A stretch of 64,000 bases of DNA from Prochloron sp. SulCav_FS08_3_32_3330 (GCA_020721205.1 DYNF01000001.1:1-64000); one strand, 5' to 3'. Shown: positions 31,367 to 40,287, counted from the first letter of the stretch. Numbers and translations: made by a program. Notes: generated by a model from the sequence alone, not told the origin.

Positions 31367-31750
31367 ATGAAACTAAAAATTTTATTACCAACGGAAGTTT
31401 TTTTAGAAACAGAAATTAATAAAATTACGGCAGAAGCAGAAAATGGACATTTTACTTTATTACCTCGTCATCTTGATTTTGTAACAGCATTAATCCCCGG
31501 AATTTTATTATTTCAAACGATAAATAATGAAACTCAAATTATTGCTATTGATGAAGGAATTTTAGTTAAATGTGGTCAAGAAGTTTTAGTTTCTGTGGGT
31601 AATGCGATTAAAGGAGATTCTTTAGAAACTTTACAACAAACTGTAGAAAAACAGTTTAAAATATTAGATGAACAAGATAGAAAAGCGAGGGCGGCTTCTG
31701 CTAGTTTAGAAGCCAGTTTAATCCGTCATTTTGTGGAATTTGATAAATAA
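31367..31750 (+). CDS. atpC: Epsilon subunit of an N-type (alternate) F1F0-ATPase
   Basis: MKLKILLPTEVFLETEINKITAEAENGHFTLLPRHLDFVTALIPGIL pattern. Confidence 0.8.
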   Translation: MKLKILLPTEVFLETEINKITAEAENGHFTLLPRHLDFVTALIPGILLFQTINNETQIIAIDEGILVKCGQEVLVSVGNAIKGDSLETLQQTVEKQFKILDEQDRKARAASASLEASLIRHFVEFDK

Positions 31751-31785
31751 GTTATTAATTATTAATTATTATTAGTTATAGTTAT

Positions 31786-31917
31786 TAAGTAAGTGGTCAT
31801 AAATATTATCATATATCTAAAAGTTCGTAGTTGGGCTTCAGTTTCCCTATAGGGGAGGGCTGAAGCCCAACTACAAACAATCTTCTTTTTGTTACTTTAT
31901 TTATGACCATTTACTTA
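31786..31917. mobile_element. TA-flanked MITE (IS630/Tc1-like termini), copy A
   Basis: TA-AGTAAGTGGTCATAAA ... TTTATGACCATTTACT-TA with internal GTAGTTGGGCTTCAG/CTGAAGCCCAACTAC palindrome. Confidence 0.75.
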
Positions 31918-31949
31918 GTTATTATTAGTTATAGTTATTAATAATTAAT

Positions 31950-31968
31950 CACAGGCATCTTGCCTGTG
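31950..31968. repeat. Interspersed palindrome CACAGGCATCTTGCCTGTG
   Basis: Second copy with extended arms at 37302-37324. Confidence 0.7.
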
Positions 31969-32019
31969 CCACGAGGGGATATTTTTTATGATAAATTATC
32001 TTTATATTTAAGGAAAATT

Positions 32020-32319
32020 ATGACAGAAAAAAATCAAAATAATCCTGACAATTTCTCTCAAGATATAGGCAAAAAAGCCGAAAGAAAAATCAAAGCTCAA
32101 AAAGAGAAAAATAAAGCTATTTGGTACGGTTTAGGAATGTCCGGTCTAGTAGGTTGGTCGGTCATGTTACCTACTATGTTAGGTTTAAGTTTAGGTATTT
32201 GGATTGATCAAAGATTTCCTAGTGCTTATTCATGGACATTAATGGGTTTATTTATTGGCATTTTTTTAGGTTGTTTAAATGCTTGGTATTGGATCGAAAA
32301 AGAACAGAATAGACGTTAA
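32020..32319 (+). CDS. atpQ: AtpQ/AtpZ-AtpI family small membrane protein of the N-ATPase type
   Basis: KAERKIKAQKEKNKAIWYGLGMSGLVGWSVMLPTMLGLSLGIWIDQRFP; ATG at 32020 with AAGGA RBS preferred over 31960. Confidence 0.75.
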   Translation: MTEKNQNNPDNFSQDIGKKAERKIKAQKEKNKAIWYGLGMSGLVGWSVMLPTMLGLSLGIWIDQRFPSAYSWTLMGLFIGIFLGCLNAWYWIEKEQNRR

Positions 32320-32413
32320 TTTTATCTTAATTTAAGTTACAATTTAATCAGGTTATTAAAAAATATCAAGTAAAATTATTAATTTATAATCCTATTAATG
32401 AGGTAATTGAAAA

Positions 32414-32746
32414 ATGGATAAATTAACAAAATATCGTCAATATATTCAAGAATTTTTAACAGAACAATGTCAAGGAAAATCTATTGGAGGAGATATTGAT
32501 TCAGAAACGGTTTTTGATTTGAATCAAGATCGTTATTTATTAATTGATTTAGGCTGGAATAAACATCGTCGTATTTATAATTGTATCATTCATTTAGAAA
32601 TTAAAAAAGGTAAAATTTTAATTCAAAGAAATCAAACTGATATATTAATTACTGATGAATTGATCAATAAAGGGGTGAATAAAAATGATATTATTGTTGG
32701 TACACAACCTCCTTATCTGAGAGAATATCTTGAGATGAGTAAGTAA
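32414..32746 (+). CDS. xisI: XisI-family fdxN element excision controlling factor-like protein
   Basis: MDKLTKYRQYIQEFLTEQ..., YLLIDLGWNKHRRIYNCIIHLEIKKGKILIQRNQTD..GVNKNDIIVGTQPPYLREY. Confidence 0.85.
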   Translation: MDKLTKYRQYIQEFLTEQCQGKSIGGDIDSETVFDLNQDRYLLIDLGWNKHRRIYNCIIHLEIKKGKILIQRNQTDILITDELINKGVNKNDIIVGTQPPYLREYLEMSK

Positions 32747-32818
32747 CTGAAATGACTACCTACTTATTAATTAATATCGTCTTTTTTCTATTATCAAAAA
32801 TTAAAGGAGTAAATTAAA

Positions 32819-33949
32819 TTGACACAAATAGAAGGACAAGTTAAATTTATAGTTGATAACGCTTTTTATCGTCCTCAATCAAAAATTGTGCGAGATTTAG
32901 GCATATTAGCAGGGGCAGTTTATCAACAAGAAAAACATCAGTTAAAAGTCTTAGATGTGATGAGTGGCTGTGGAGTCAGAAGTTTACGTTATGTAGTAGA
33001 AAGTGGCGCAAATTTTGTTCATTCTAATGAAGGCAATCCTGATATATTATCTATTTTAAAAAGCAATTTAGAAGCAAATCTTAAGCCTGAATTTTATCAA
33101 ATTACAAGCTTAAATGCTAATCAAATATTTTTTAAATGTTCTAATGATAAAAACTATTATGATTTAGTTGATGTGGACTGTTTCGGTAGTGCTAATCCTT
33201 ATTTAACTAATATGATTTATGGGACTAAGTTAGGCGGATTAATGTATATTACAAGCACCGACGGACGCAGTATGACAGGTATTTTACCCGAAAATAGTTT
33301 AAGAAATTACGGTTCTTATTTGCGTCATTTACCAATTAAACATGAACAAGGTTTAAGATTATTAATCGGTAAAATTCAACAATCTGCGGCGGAAAATGGG
33401 TTAGGAATTGAACCAATTTTTGCTTATTTTACTGGACAAAATTATCGAGTTATGGTAAGATTAATTAAGAAAGTAATGTTAACAGAAAATAATTATAGTT
33501 TTTTAGGTTACTGTTATCAATGTGGGGAATATCAAAAAGTACCTTGGCGTAATTTAGGAAAAGTAACTTGTGATTGTAAAATAGAGAGAAAAGAGAATAA
33601 TAATTATTATTCATCTGTTGTTTTAAGTGGGGCAATGTGGTTAGAAAATTTACATAATATAAATTATTTACAAAAAATGAAAGAAATTGCTGTTAAATGG
33701 AATTGGCAAAAGGTGATAAAATTATTAAATATTATGGAAAATGAAGCAAGTTTACCACCTTATTTTTACCCTTTACAAGAAATAGGCTCAAGAGGTAAAT
33801 TAGATTTACCAAAAAGAGATATTTTAATTAAAGAATTACAAAATCAGGGTTATGAAAGTGCGATTTCTCATGTTAATATTCAGGCAATAAAAACTACTGC
33901 TTCTTTTAAAAAAACGGTAGAAATTGCTAAAAAAATTTCATCTCAGTAA
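32819..33949 (+). CDS. Trm1-like tRNA (guanine-N2)-dimethyltransferase
   Basis: VLDVMSGCGVRSLRYVVESGA, DLVDVDCFGSANPY, TSTDGRSMTG; TTG start with AAAGGAG RBS. Confidence 0.8.
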   Translation: MTQIEGQVKFIVDNAFYRPQSKIVRDLGILAGAVYQQEKHQLKVLDVMSGCGVRSLRYVVESGANFVHSNEGNPDILSILKSNLEANLKPEFYQITSLNANQIFFKCSNDKNYYDLVDVDCFGSANPYLTNMIYGTKLGGLMYITSTDGRSMTGILPENSLRNYGSYLRHLPIKHEQGLRLLIGKIQQSAAENGLGIEPIFAYFTGQNYRVMVRLIKKVMLTENNYSFLGYCYQCGEYQKVPWRNLGKVTCDCKIERKENNNYYSSVVLSGAMWLENLHNINYLQKMKEIAVKWNWQKVIKLLNIMENEASLPPYFYPLQEIGSRGKLDLPKRDILIKELQNQGYESAISHVNIQAIKTTASFKKTVEIAKKISSQ

Positions 33950-33952
33950 ACT

Positions 33953-34183
33953 TTTTTTTAGTGCTAAAGCACAACAACAAACTTTTATTTTTTAGTGCTA
34001 AAGCACAACAACAAACTTATTTTTTAGTGCTAAAGCACAACAACAAACTTTTATTTTTTAGTGCTAAAGCACAACAACAAACTTATTTTTTAGTGCTAAA
34101 GCACAACAACAAACTTTTATTTTTTAGTGCTAAAGCACAACAACAAACTTTTATTTTTTAGCGCTAAAGCGCAACAACAAACT
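33953..34183. repeat. Tandem array of seven ~32-34 bp hairpin repeats
   Basis: TTTTTAGTGCTAAAGCACAACAACAAACTT(TT)AT x7; last unit GCGCTAAAGCGC. Confidence 0.95.
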
Positions 34184-34184
34184 T

Positions 34185-35018
34185 ATGAATTTACAAAATA
34201 ATCTCTATTCCCATTTACAACAAATAGTTAGAGAAAGAGACCCTTATCTGGCTTCTGAAGGGCATTTTTATGTCAAAGAATATATCCGTCAAGAGTTAGG
34301 AAAATATGGAGAAGTTATCAATCATAACTTTGATTATAAGGGAAAAACTCATCAAAATTTAATCTTAGAAATTCCCGGAAAACAATCTTTAAAACCGATT
34401 ATTATTGGCGCACATTATGATGGAGTGATTGGCTCTCCCGCCGCCGATGATAATGCTTCAGCAGTGGCGGTTTTATTAGAATTAGCAAGGTTTTTTAGTG
34501 CAAATAACCTTGATTATCCTTTAAGATTAATCGCCTTTGATTTAGAAGAATATGGCTTGATTGGTAGTCAATTTTATGCTAAATCTTTAAAAGAAAAAGG
34601 TGAAAAAATTAGATTAATGTTATCTTTAGAAATGTTAGGATATTGTAACAATGAACCTCATAGTCAAAGTTATCCCACAGGTTTAGATCAATTTTATCCC
34701 AATACGGGTAATTTTATTGCGTTAGTAGGTAATATAAAAATTTTATTAGACTTAAAAAATTTAAGTGAAATTTTCAAAAAAAATGAAATGCCTTGTGAAA
34801 TTTTACCCGTACCTTTTCGGGGTTTACCAGTATTTGAAACTCGTTTAAGTGATCATGCTTCTTTTTGGGATGAAGGCTATCCGGCTTTAATGGTGACGGA
34901 TACAGCTTTTCTTCGTAATCCTAATTATCATAAAGCAAGTGATACAATTGAAACCTTAGATTTAGATTTTTTAACTAAAGTTTGTCAAGGATTAATTGAA
35001 GGTTTAAAAAGTTTATGA
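34185..35018 (+). CDS. M28 family metallopeptidase
   Basis: IIIGAHYDGVIGSPAADDNASAVAVLLELAR, AFDLEEYGLIGSQFYA, LSDHASFWDEGYPALMVTDT. Confidence 0.88.
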   Translation: MNLQNNLYSHLQQIVRERDPYLASEGHFYVKEYIRQELGKYGEVINHNFDYKGKTHQNLILEIPGKQSLKPIIIGAHYDGVIGSPAADDNASAVAVLLELARFFSANNLDYPLRLIAFDLEEYGLIGSQFYAKSLKEKGEKIRLMLSLEMLGYCNNEPHSQSYPTGLDQFYPNTGNFIALVGNIKILLDLKNLSEIFKKNEMPCEILPVPFRGLPVFETRLSDHASFWDEGYPALMVTDTAFLRNPNYHKASDTIETLDLDFLTKVCQGLIEGLKSL

Positions 35019-35050
35019 TCCCAAAAAATTTAACCAGCATTGAACTAAAG

Positions 35051-35227
35051 CAGGGTGTTTTCATTCTTCTGAATGCAACGGGTTGAAACCCGTTGCTACA
35101 TAAGCAAAACCTGCCTACGCAGGTTTAATTTTTTAAAGATTAATCCTAAAACCCGGGTCGCCCGTGGTTTTGTTTGGGTAGCAACGGGTTTTAACCCGTT
35201 GCAAAAAAAAAGAATGAAAACACCATG
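35051..35227. mobile_element. Composite-palindrome MITE-like element, copy 5 (diverged)
   Basis: CAGGGTGTTTTCATTC ... GAATGAAAACACCATG flanked by GAACTAAAG / GAACTTAAG. Confidence 0.75.
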
Positions 35228-35291
35228 GAACTTAAGTTCAATGGTAATAGCTATCGTCAACTAAAGTTGACTAAATCACTTTCAACGTGAT

Positions 35292-36110
35292 CTATTTTTT
35301 GCTAATTTGAGTTAAAATTTCTTGACACCAAGTTAAATATTTTTCGGGTAAATTAGGGATAATTTCCTGTTGATAATCAATACTATAATCATAACAGGCT
35401 CTTTCATAAATTAGGTTAAAAATTTCCTGTAAATTTAAGATTGCTTCTCCATCTTCTTGAGATAAAGGAATAGGAATTATTGGTAAAATATCGGGTAAAT
35501 TAATGCCATATAAATCAGCTAAAGGACGTTTTTCAAATTTACTTACTAAAATTTGATAATCAAAGTTGACTTTTAAATTTTCAATCGGCATTTTTTCATG
35601 ACTTCTTAATAAGTCAATTTCCACAAAATGAGTAGAACTATTTAAAATATTTGCTCTTTTTTTGAGGTATTTATTTCTACCTTCTCCTTGACGTTTATTC
35701 ACAGGAGATAATATTTCAATCGCCGTAACTACATTCCCTTTTTCTAAATCAATTATTTCTATATAATTTTGTTTAATTTCTTCTTTTAAAGGTAAAGTTA
35801 CTGTTAAAGCTTTAGTTTTTGTTTTTGGTTCTAAAACTGCCACATTAGAGGTATTATTTTGATTAGTTTTTGGCTCTTGTTTAGCATTAGTTTTGATCGT
35901 AACATCAGGAATCCCAATTAATAATGAACTATTGCCATTATTATTACTATTATTAACTTGATAAATTCTTTGATCAATTTTAACTCGATATTTAGGGATT
36001 ACTTGAGTCAATAATTCATCAGCGATCGTCACGATTAAACGATCATGAAATTCTGACCAATTATAAGGATTTTCTAAAAAAGGATCCATTCCGGGAAAAG
36101 GTGAAGGCAT
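35292..36110 (-). CDS. DUF4058 family protein
   Basis: MPSPFPGMDPFLENPYNWSEFHDRLIVTIADELL. Confidence 0.88.
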   Translation of the reverse strand: MPSPFPGMDPFLENPYNWSEFHDRLIVTIADELLTQVIPKYRVKIDQRIYQVNNSNNNGNSSLLIGIPDVTIKTNAKQEPKTNQNNTSNVAVLEPKTKTKALTVTLPLKEEIKQNYIEIIDLEKGNVVTAIEILSPVNKRQGEGRNKYLKKRANILNSSTHFVEIDLLRSHEKMPIENLKVNFDYQILVSKFEKRPLADLYGINLPDILPIIPIPLSQEDGEAILNLQEIFNLIYERACYDYSIDYQQEIIPNLPEKYLTWCQEILTQISKK

Positions 36111-36279
36111 AATTTTAACTCCTTATTTTTAAGATATTTACATTATAACTATTCTATCAAAATCCCCGCCTTTAAAAAAAAACGGGGATTTAAGACTGAT
36201 TTGAGAAAATTTAAAAAAAATTTGCTAAAAGACTTCCCTTTTAGCAAAATATCTGTTATGATGATAAAACTTCCTTCTT

Positions 36280-36366
36280 GGAGAGGTGGCTGAGTGGTTG
36301 AAAGCGGCATCCTGCTAAGATGTTGACCTCGTAAGGGGTCCGAGGGTTCAAATCCCTCCCTCTCCG
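36280..36366 (+). tRNA. tRNA-Ser(GCU)
   Basis: GGAGAGG/CCTCTCC acceptor, anticodon loop CTGCTAA, long variable arm, T-arm GAGGGTTCAAATCCCTC. Confidence 0.95.
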
Positions 36367-36393
36367 TTTCAAAAATAAAATATTTCCACACCT

Positions 36394-36428
36394 AAAACTT
36401 CGGCAGTTTCTAAAACTTCCGAAGTTTT
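36394..36428 (+). terminator. Inverted repeat downstream of tRNA-Ser
   Basis: AAAACTTCGG ... CCGAAGTTTT. Confidence 0.5.
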
Positions 36429-36497
36429 AACACATTTTCAGACAAAAAATAGGTAACATTAAGAAATGTAAACTTATTGTTAGGAATTATAAAGTCT

Positions 36498-37286
36498 GTG
36501 ATTGAACTATACCAATTTGAATTTTCTCAATATTGCGAAAAAATCCGCCTAATCCTTGATTACAAGGGTTTAGAATATCGTAAAATTGAGGTAACGCCGG
36601 GGGTAGGACAAATTGAACTATTCCAAAAATACGGTTATCGTCAAGTTCCCATTTTAAAAGATGGGGAAACCATCGTTAAAGATTCCACGGAAATCGCTTT
36701 TTATTTGGATCGTCAATATCCCGATCGCCCTCTGATTCCCACTGATCCTCTGAAAAAAGGACAATGTTTATTAATGGAAGAATGGGCTGATGAATCCCTT
36801 GGTAATAAAGGAAGAATCGCATTTTTCGGAGCTTTAAACAAATACCCTAATCTCCGTACATCCATTTTACCCGATAATATTCCCAGTATTATTAAAAATA
36901 TTGTCGGGGCTGTACCCTCTGAATTATTAAATATTTTAGGGACGGGAGTAGGCTGTAATAATGATGGTTTTAATGAGGCAATGAAAGGCTTAAAACAGGA
37001 TTTAGAGGCTTTAAGTTTAATTTTAAAAGAACGCCCCTATTTAATCTGTGATCAGCCTACTTTAGCGGATTTAACCGTTGCTGGGTTAAGTATGTTACTT
37101 AAATTTCCGACGGATTCTTATTTAGATATACCTGAAGATTTGAAAGGAAAAGGCATACCCGGATTAGCTGATAATAGCGATTATGAGCCTTTCTTTAAAT
37201 GGCGCGATCGTCTATATCGAGATTTTCGTCAATCTGGTGCCACCCCCCCTCCTAACTCCTCTCCTACATCTATTGAGATCGAGTAA
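36498..37286 (+). CDS. Glutathione S-transferase family protein
   Basis: IELYQFEFSQYCEKIRLILDYKGLEYRKIEV; GTG start at 36498 fits better than upstream start 36477. Confidence 0.85.
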   Translation: MIELYQFEFSQYCEKIRLILDYKGLEYRKIEVTPGVGQIELFQKYGYRQVPILKDGETIVKDSTEIAFYLDRQYPDRPLIPTDPLKKGQCLLMEEWADESLGNKGRIAFFGALNKYPNLRTSILPDNIPSIIKNIVGAVPSELLNILGTGVGCNNDGFNEAMKGLKQDLEALSLILKERPYLICDQPTLADLTVAGLSMLLKFPTDSYLDIPEDLKGKGIPGLADNSDYEPFFKWRDRLYRDFRQSGATPPPNSSPTSIEIE

Positions 37287-37301
37287 ATTTTGATTCCTCC
37301 T

Positions 37302-37324
37302 GACACAGGCATCTTGCCTGTGTC
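37302..37324. repeat. Interspersed palindrome GACACAGGCATCTTGCCTGTGTC
   Basis: Shared core with 31950-31968. Confidence 0.7.
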
Positions 37325-37494
37325 TTCCAAAGATCAGTAATGAGAATTAATATTATTAAGAATTTGATATTTTGTAACATTTCATAATATGATAAAAGTA
37401 AAGCAATTGGTTTAGCATAGTCATTCTTCAAAGATTGATCAAAAAGCCATAATTATCATTAACCATATTTAATTGAATAAAAAGGGGGTGAGAA

Positions 37495-37851
37495 ATGTTG
37501 CATAACATTAAAGATCAACAAGACCACTTATTAGTAGATTTAGCAGAAAATATTGTGGCACAAACTACTATTCCTATAACTCACCATGCGGCACTAAGAG
37601 CAGGTTTTGCCGGATATCCAGTCAATCCTCGGTGGTGTGTGACTAAGTTTCAAGCGTGGAAAACGGGACAAAAATGGCAAGAAGCACTCCAAAAAGGAGA
37701 GATGATTATTCGATCGCAGGATCAAATGTTAGTCTCAAATAATCAAGAACAAGAAATCAGAAAAGAAGAATCTCGATCTACAGAATGTTTTAAGTTCTCA
37801 GTTTGGGCAAAACAATTAGTTAGTCATCAATTATCAATAATTAGTCATTAG
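37495..37851 (+). CDS. Hypothetical protein, likely cyanobacterial conserved family
   Basis: ORF with AGGGGGTGAGAA upstream RBS-like stretch. Confidence 0.55.
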   Translation: MLHNIKDQQDHLLVDLAENIVAQTTIPITHHAALRAGFAGYPVNPRWCVTKFQAWKTGQKWQEALQKGEMIIRSQDQMLVSNNQEQEIRKEESRSTECFKFSVWAKQLVSHQLSIISH

Positions 37852-37929
37852 TATATGAAATACTCCCACCCGCTACGCGCTCGGTGGGATCTTCATTTAA
37901 AGAGATTCTATCATTAACAGTTACCAGTA

Positions 37930-37958
37930 GGGGTTAACGGCAGTTAACCCCCTTATTT
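37930..37958 (+). terminator. Strong hairpin with T-tract
   Basis: GGGGTTAAC GGCA GTTAACCCC followed by CTTATTTTTTT. Confidence 0.75.
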
Positions 37959-38165
37959 TTTTAAGAAATTGTAAAGAAATGTTACAATCATGCCATCAAA
38001 GTGGTTTAACATCTTGACAGATTGAAAAAAAGTAGATAGAGTGTAAACACAAAGCTTCGGGATTACCGTTTATCCTTAAGTGGTATCTACTTAAGAACCA
38101 AAAAAAGTAGATAGGTCTAGTTTTTACTCTAGTTTTCCACAAGCGGTACTTAATATTTAAGTGAT

Positions 38166-38546
38166 ATGCAACATAAGCAAAAAGTCACACTTTACCTTCC
38201 CCCCGAACTTCATCGTCAGCTAAAAATTCGAGCGGCGGTGGATGCTACCTCCATGTCAACTCTTTTTGAAAAAGCGATTCATTTCTATCTCCATCATTCC
38301 GATGTGGTAGAAGAAACAGAACACTTAACAGGTCACACTACAGGTAAAACTTATCAAGTTCATACTTGTCCCGATTGTCAAAGTTCCTTCGTGATCAAAG
38401 ATGGCGAAACTGTTTCTTTAAAAAATCAACCAAGCTTTCTCACAGACGAGTTTTCCTTAGAAGTAGCCCACTCAATTTCTCTCAAAGAACAAGGTTCAAC
38501 TCCAGTTAAAACTCCAGTTGAAACTCAAAGTTCCATCGTTTACTAA
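38166..38546 (+). CDS. Ribbon-helix-helix-like protein with a CPDC zinc-ribbon-like segment
   Basis: KVTLYLPPELHRQLKIRAAVDATSMSTLFEKAI; VHTCPDCQSSFVI. Confidence 0.6.
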   Translation: MQHKQKVTLYLPPELHRQLKIRAAVDATSMSTLFEKAIHFYLHHSDVVEETEHLTGHTTGKTYQVHTCPDCQSSFVIKDGETVSLKNQPSFLTDEFSLEVAHSISLKEQGSTPVKTPVETQSSIVY

Positions 38547-38682
38547 TTTCTAACTTGCTCAAGTGTTACTCGATTCGTGTTGATTAATCTTCCTTACTTT
38601 CATTTAACTAGAATTTATTTTAGATAATTTATTTTAGATAAATGATTATTTCCCTAATCTAAGAAGCTCTAACAGGACAGCT

Positions 38683-40287
38683 ATGAAAGAAGAGTTAAGT
38701 ATCCTCATCAAAGCTCAATACCCTCTTATTTATCTGGTCACATCAGAAGAAGAACGAGGTGAAGATGCGATCGCCAAGATTATCGAGAAAATAGAGGCTG
38801 ACAAAGCTCCGAAAAAAGCTCCTAAAAATACTGAAAGATTATCTGAAAGATTCTTAGAAGAACCTAATCCAGAAGGGGAATATTACCCGTATCGGAGAGT
38901 ATTCACATGGACAGTTACTCATGGCATGGTGGAATATGGTCAACCTCGCAATACCACCCAACACAATACCGTTTCCCCCGAAGCCGCTATTGAATGGGTG
39001 ATCCGCCAAAAACAAGACTCTATCTATATCTTTAAGGATATTCATCCTTTTATTGATTCTCCAGCAACGACTAGATGGTTGAGAGATGCGATCGCATCCT
39101 TCAAGGGTACGGAAAAAATTATTATTTTGATGTCTCCTGTACAAACAGTTCCCATTGAACTGGAAAAAGAAGTAGTAGTTTTAGACTATCCCCTTCCCAC
39201 TTTACAGGAATTAGATCATGTACTGGATAAACAACTTAGTAAAACCAAACCCCGTCGTCTCAATCAAGAAGTGAAGGAAAAACTCTTAAAAGCCGCTTTA
39301 GGATTAACTAAAGATGAAGCCGAAAAAGTCTATCGAAAAGCCTTAGTACAAGCGGGACGTTTAACGGAGGGTGAAGTTGAGATTATTCTGTCTGAGAAAA
39401 AACAACTAATCCGACGCAATGGCATTTTAGAATACATCGAAGAAGATGAAACTATTGAGGCGATCGGCGGTTTAGAAGAAATCAAACATTGGCTCAGACA
39501 ACGCTCAAACGCCTTTACGGAAAGGGCAAGGGCTTACGGATTACCCCAACCTAAAGGAATGCTGATTTTAGGAGTTCCCGGATGCGGAAAATCCTTAATC
39601 GCTAAAACCACCTCTCGCCTCTGGGGTTTACCCCTCTTAAGGTTAGATATGGGGCGAGTTTACGACGGTTCAATGGTGGGACGCTCAGAAGCTAATTTAC
39701 GAAATGCTCTGAAAACCGCCGAATCTATTTCCCCCGCAATCTTATTTATTGATGAGTTAGATAAATCCTTTGCAGGGGGAACAGGCTCCGCCGATTCCGA
39801 CGGTGGCACATCAAGCCGGATCTTTGGTTCATTTTTAACTTGGATGCAGGAAAAAACCTCCCCCGTGTTTGTGATGGCAACAGCGAACCGAGTGGATCGC
39901 CTTCCGGGAGAGTTCCTCAGAAAAGGCAGATTTGACGAAATCTTTTTTGTAGATTTACCAAGTTCAGAAGAAAGGCAAGACATTTTCAGGATCCATTTAC
40001 ATAAACGAAGACCAGAAGAAATGAATCGTTTTGACTTGGAGCAACTTGCTAAGACGAGCGATGGTTTTTCCGGTGCCGAGATTGAACAGGCTATTATCGC
40101 CGCAATGTATGAAGCCTTTGCACAGGATCGGGAGTTTACCCAGTTAGATATTATTTCTGCGGTAAAATCAACCCTTCCCTTATCTCGCACCATGACAGAA
40201 CAGGTCAGCGCCCTCAGAGACTGGGCAAGACAGAGGGCAAGACCTGCTTCTGCCTCCGTTGCTGAATATCAGCGAATGGAGTTTTAA
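38683..40287 (+). CDS. ycf46: AAA+ ATPase, Ycf46-like
   Basis: GVPGCGKSLIAKTTSRLWGLPLLRLDMGRVYDGSMVGRSEANLR, FIDELDKSF. Confidence 0.85.
   Translation: MKEELSILIKAQYPLIYLVTSEEERGEDAIAKIIEKIEADKAPKKAPKNTERLSERFLEEPNPEGEYYPYRRVFTWTVTHGMVEYGQPRNTTQHNTVSPEAAIEWVIRQKQDSIYIFKDIHPFIDSPATTRWLRDAIASFKGTEKIIILMSPVQTVPIELEKEVVVLDYPLPTLQELDHVLDKQLSKTKPRRLNQEVKEKLLKAALGLTKDEAEKVYRKALVQAGRLTEGEVEIILSEKKQLIRRNGILEYIEEDETIEAIGGLEEIKHWLRQRSNAFTERARAYGLPQPKGMLILGVPGCGKSLIAKTTSRLWGLPLLRLDMGRVYDGSMVGRSEANLRNALKTAESISPAILFIDELDKSFAGGTGSADSDGGTSSRIFGSFLTWMQEKTSPVFVMATANRVDRLPGEFLRKGRFDEIFFVDLPSSEERQDIFRIHLHKRRPEEMNRFDLEQLAKTSDGFSGAEIEQAIIAAMYEAFAQDREFTQLDIISAVKSTLPLSRTMTEQVSALRDWARQRARPASASVAEYQRMEF

Noticed and set aside
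33961-34161. 66-aa ORF MLKHNNKLLFFSAKAQQQ...
   Set aside because: Merely translation of the tandem hairpin repeat.
33953-34183. Possible CRISPR array
   Set aside because: Repeat units abut with only 2-8 nt of near-identical spacing; no unique spacers and no cas genes.
36149-36391. 80-aa minus-strand ORF
   Set aside because: Antisense to tRNA-Ser(GCU); tRNA-derived frame of a kind often mis-annotated.
37864-37951. IS200/IS605 end or omega-RNA
   Set aside because: Hairpins are present but no TnpA/TnpB or guide-like boundary is visible; terminator/leader interpretation is simpler.
39660-40193. 177-aa minus-strand ORF antisense to ycf46
   Set aside because: Shadow ORF of a strongly coding AAA+ gene.
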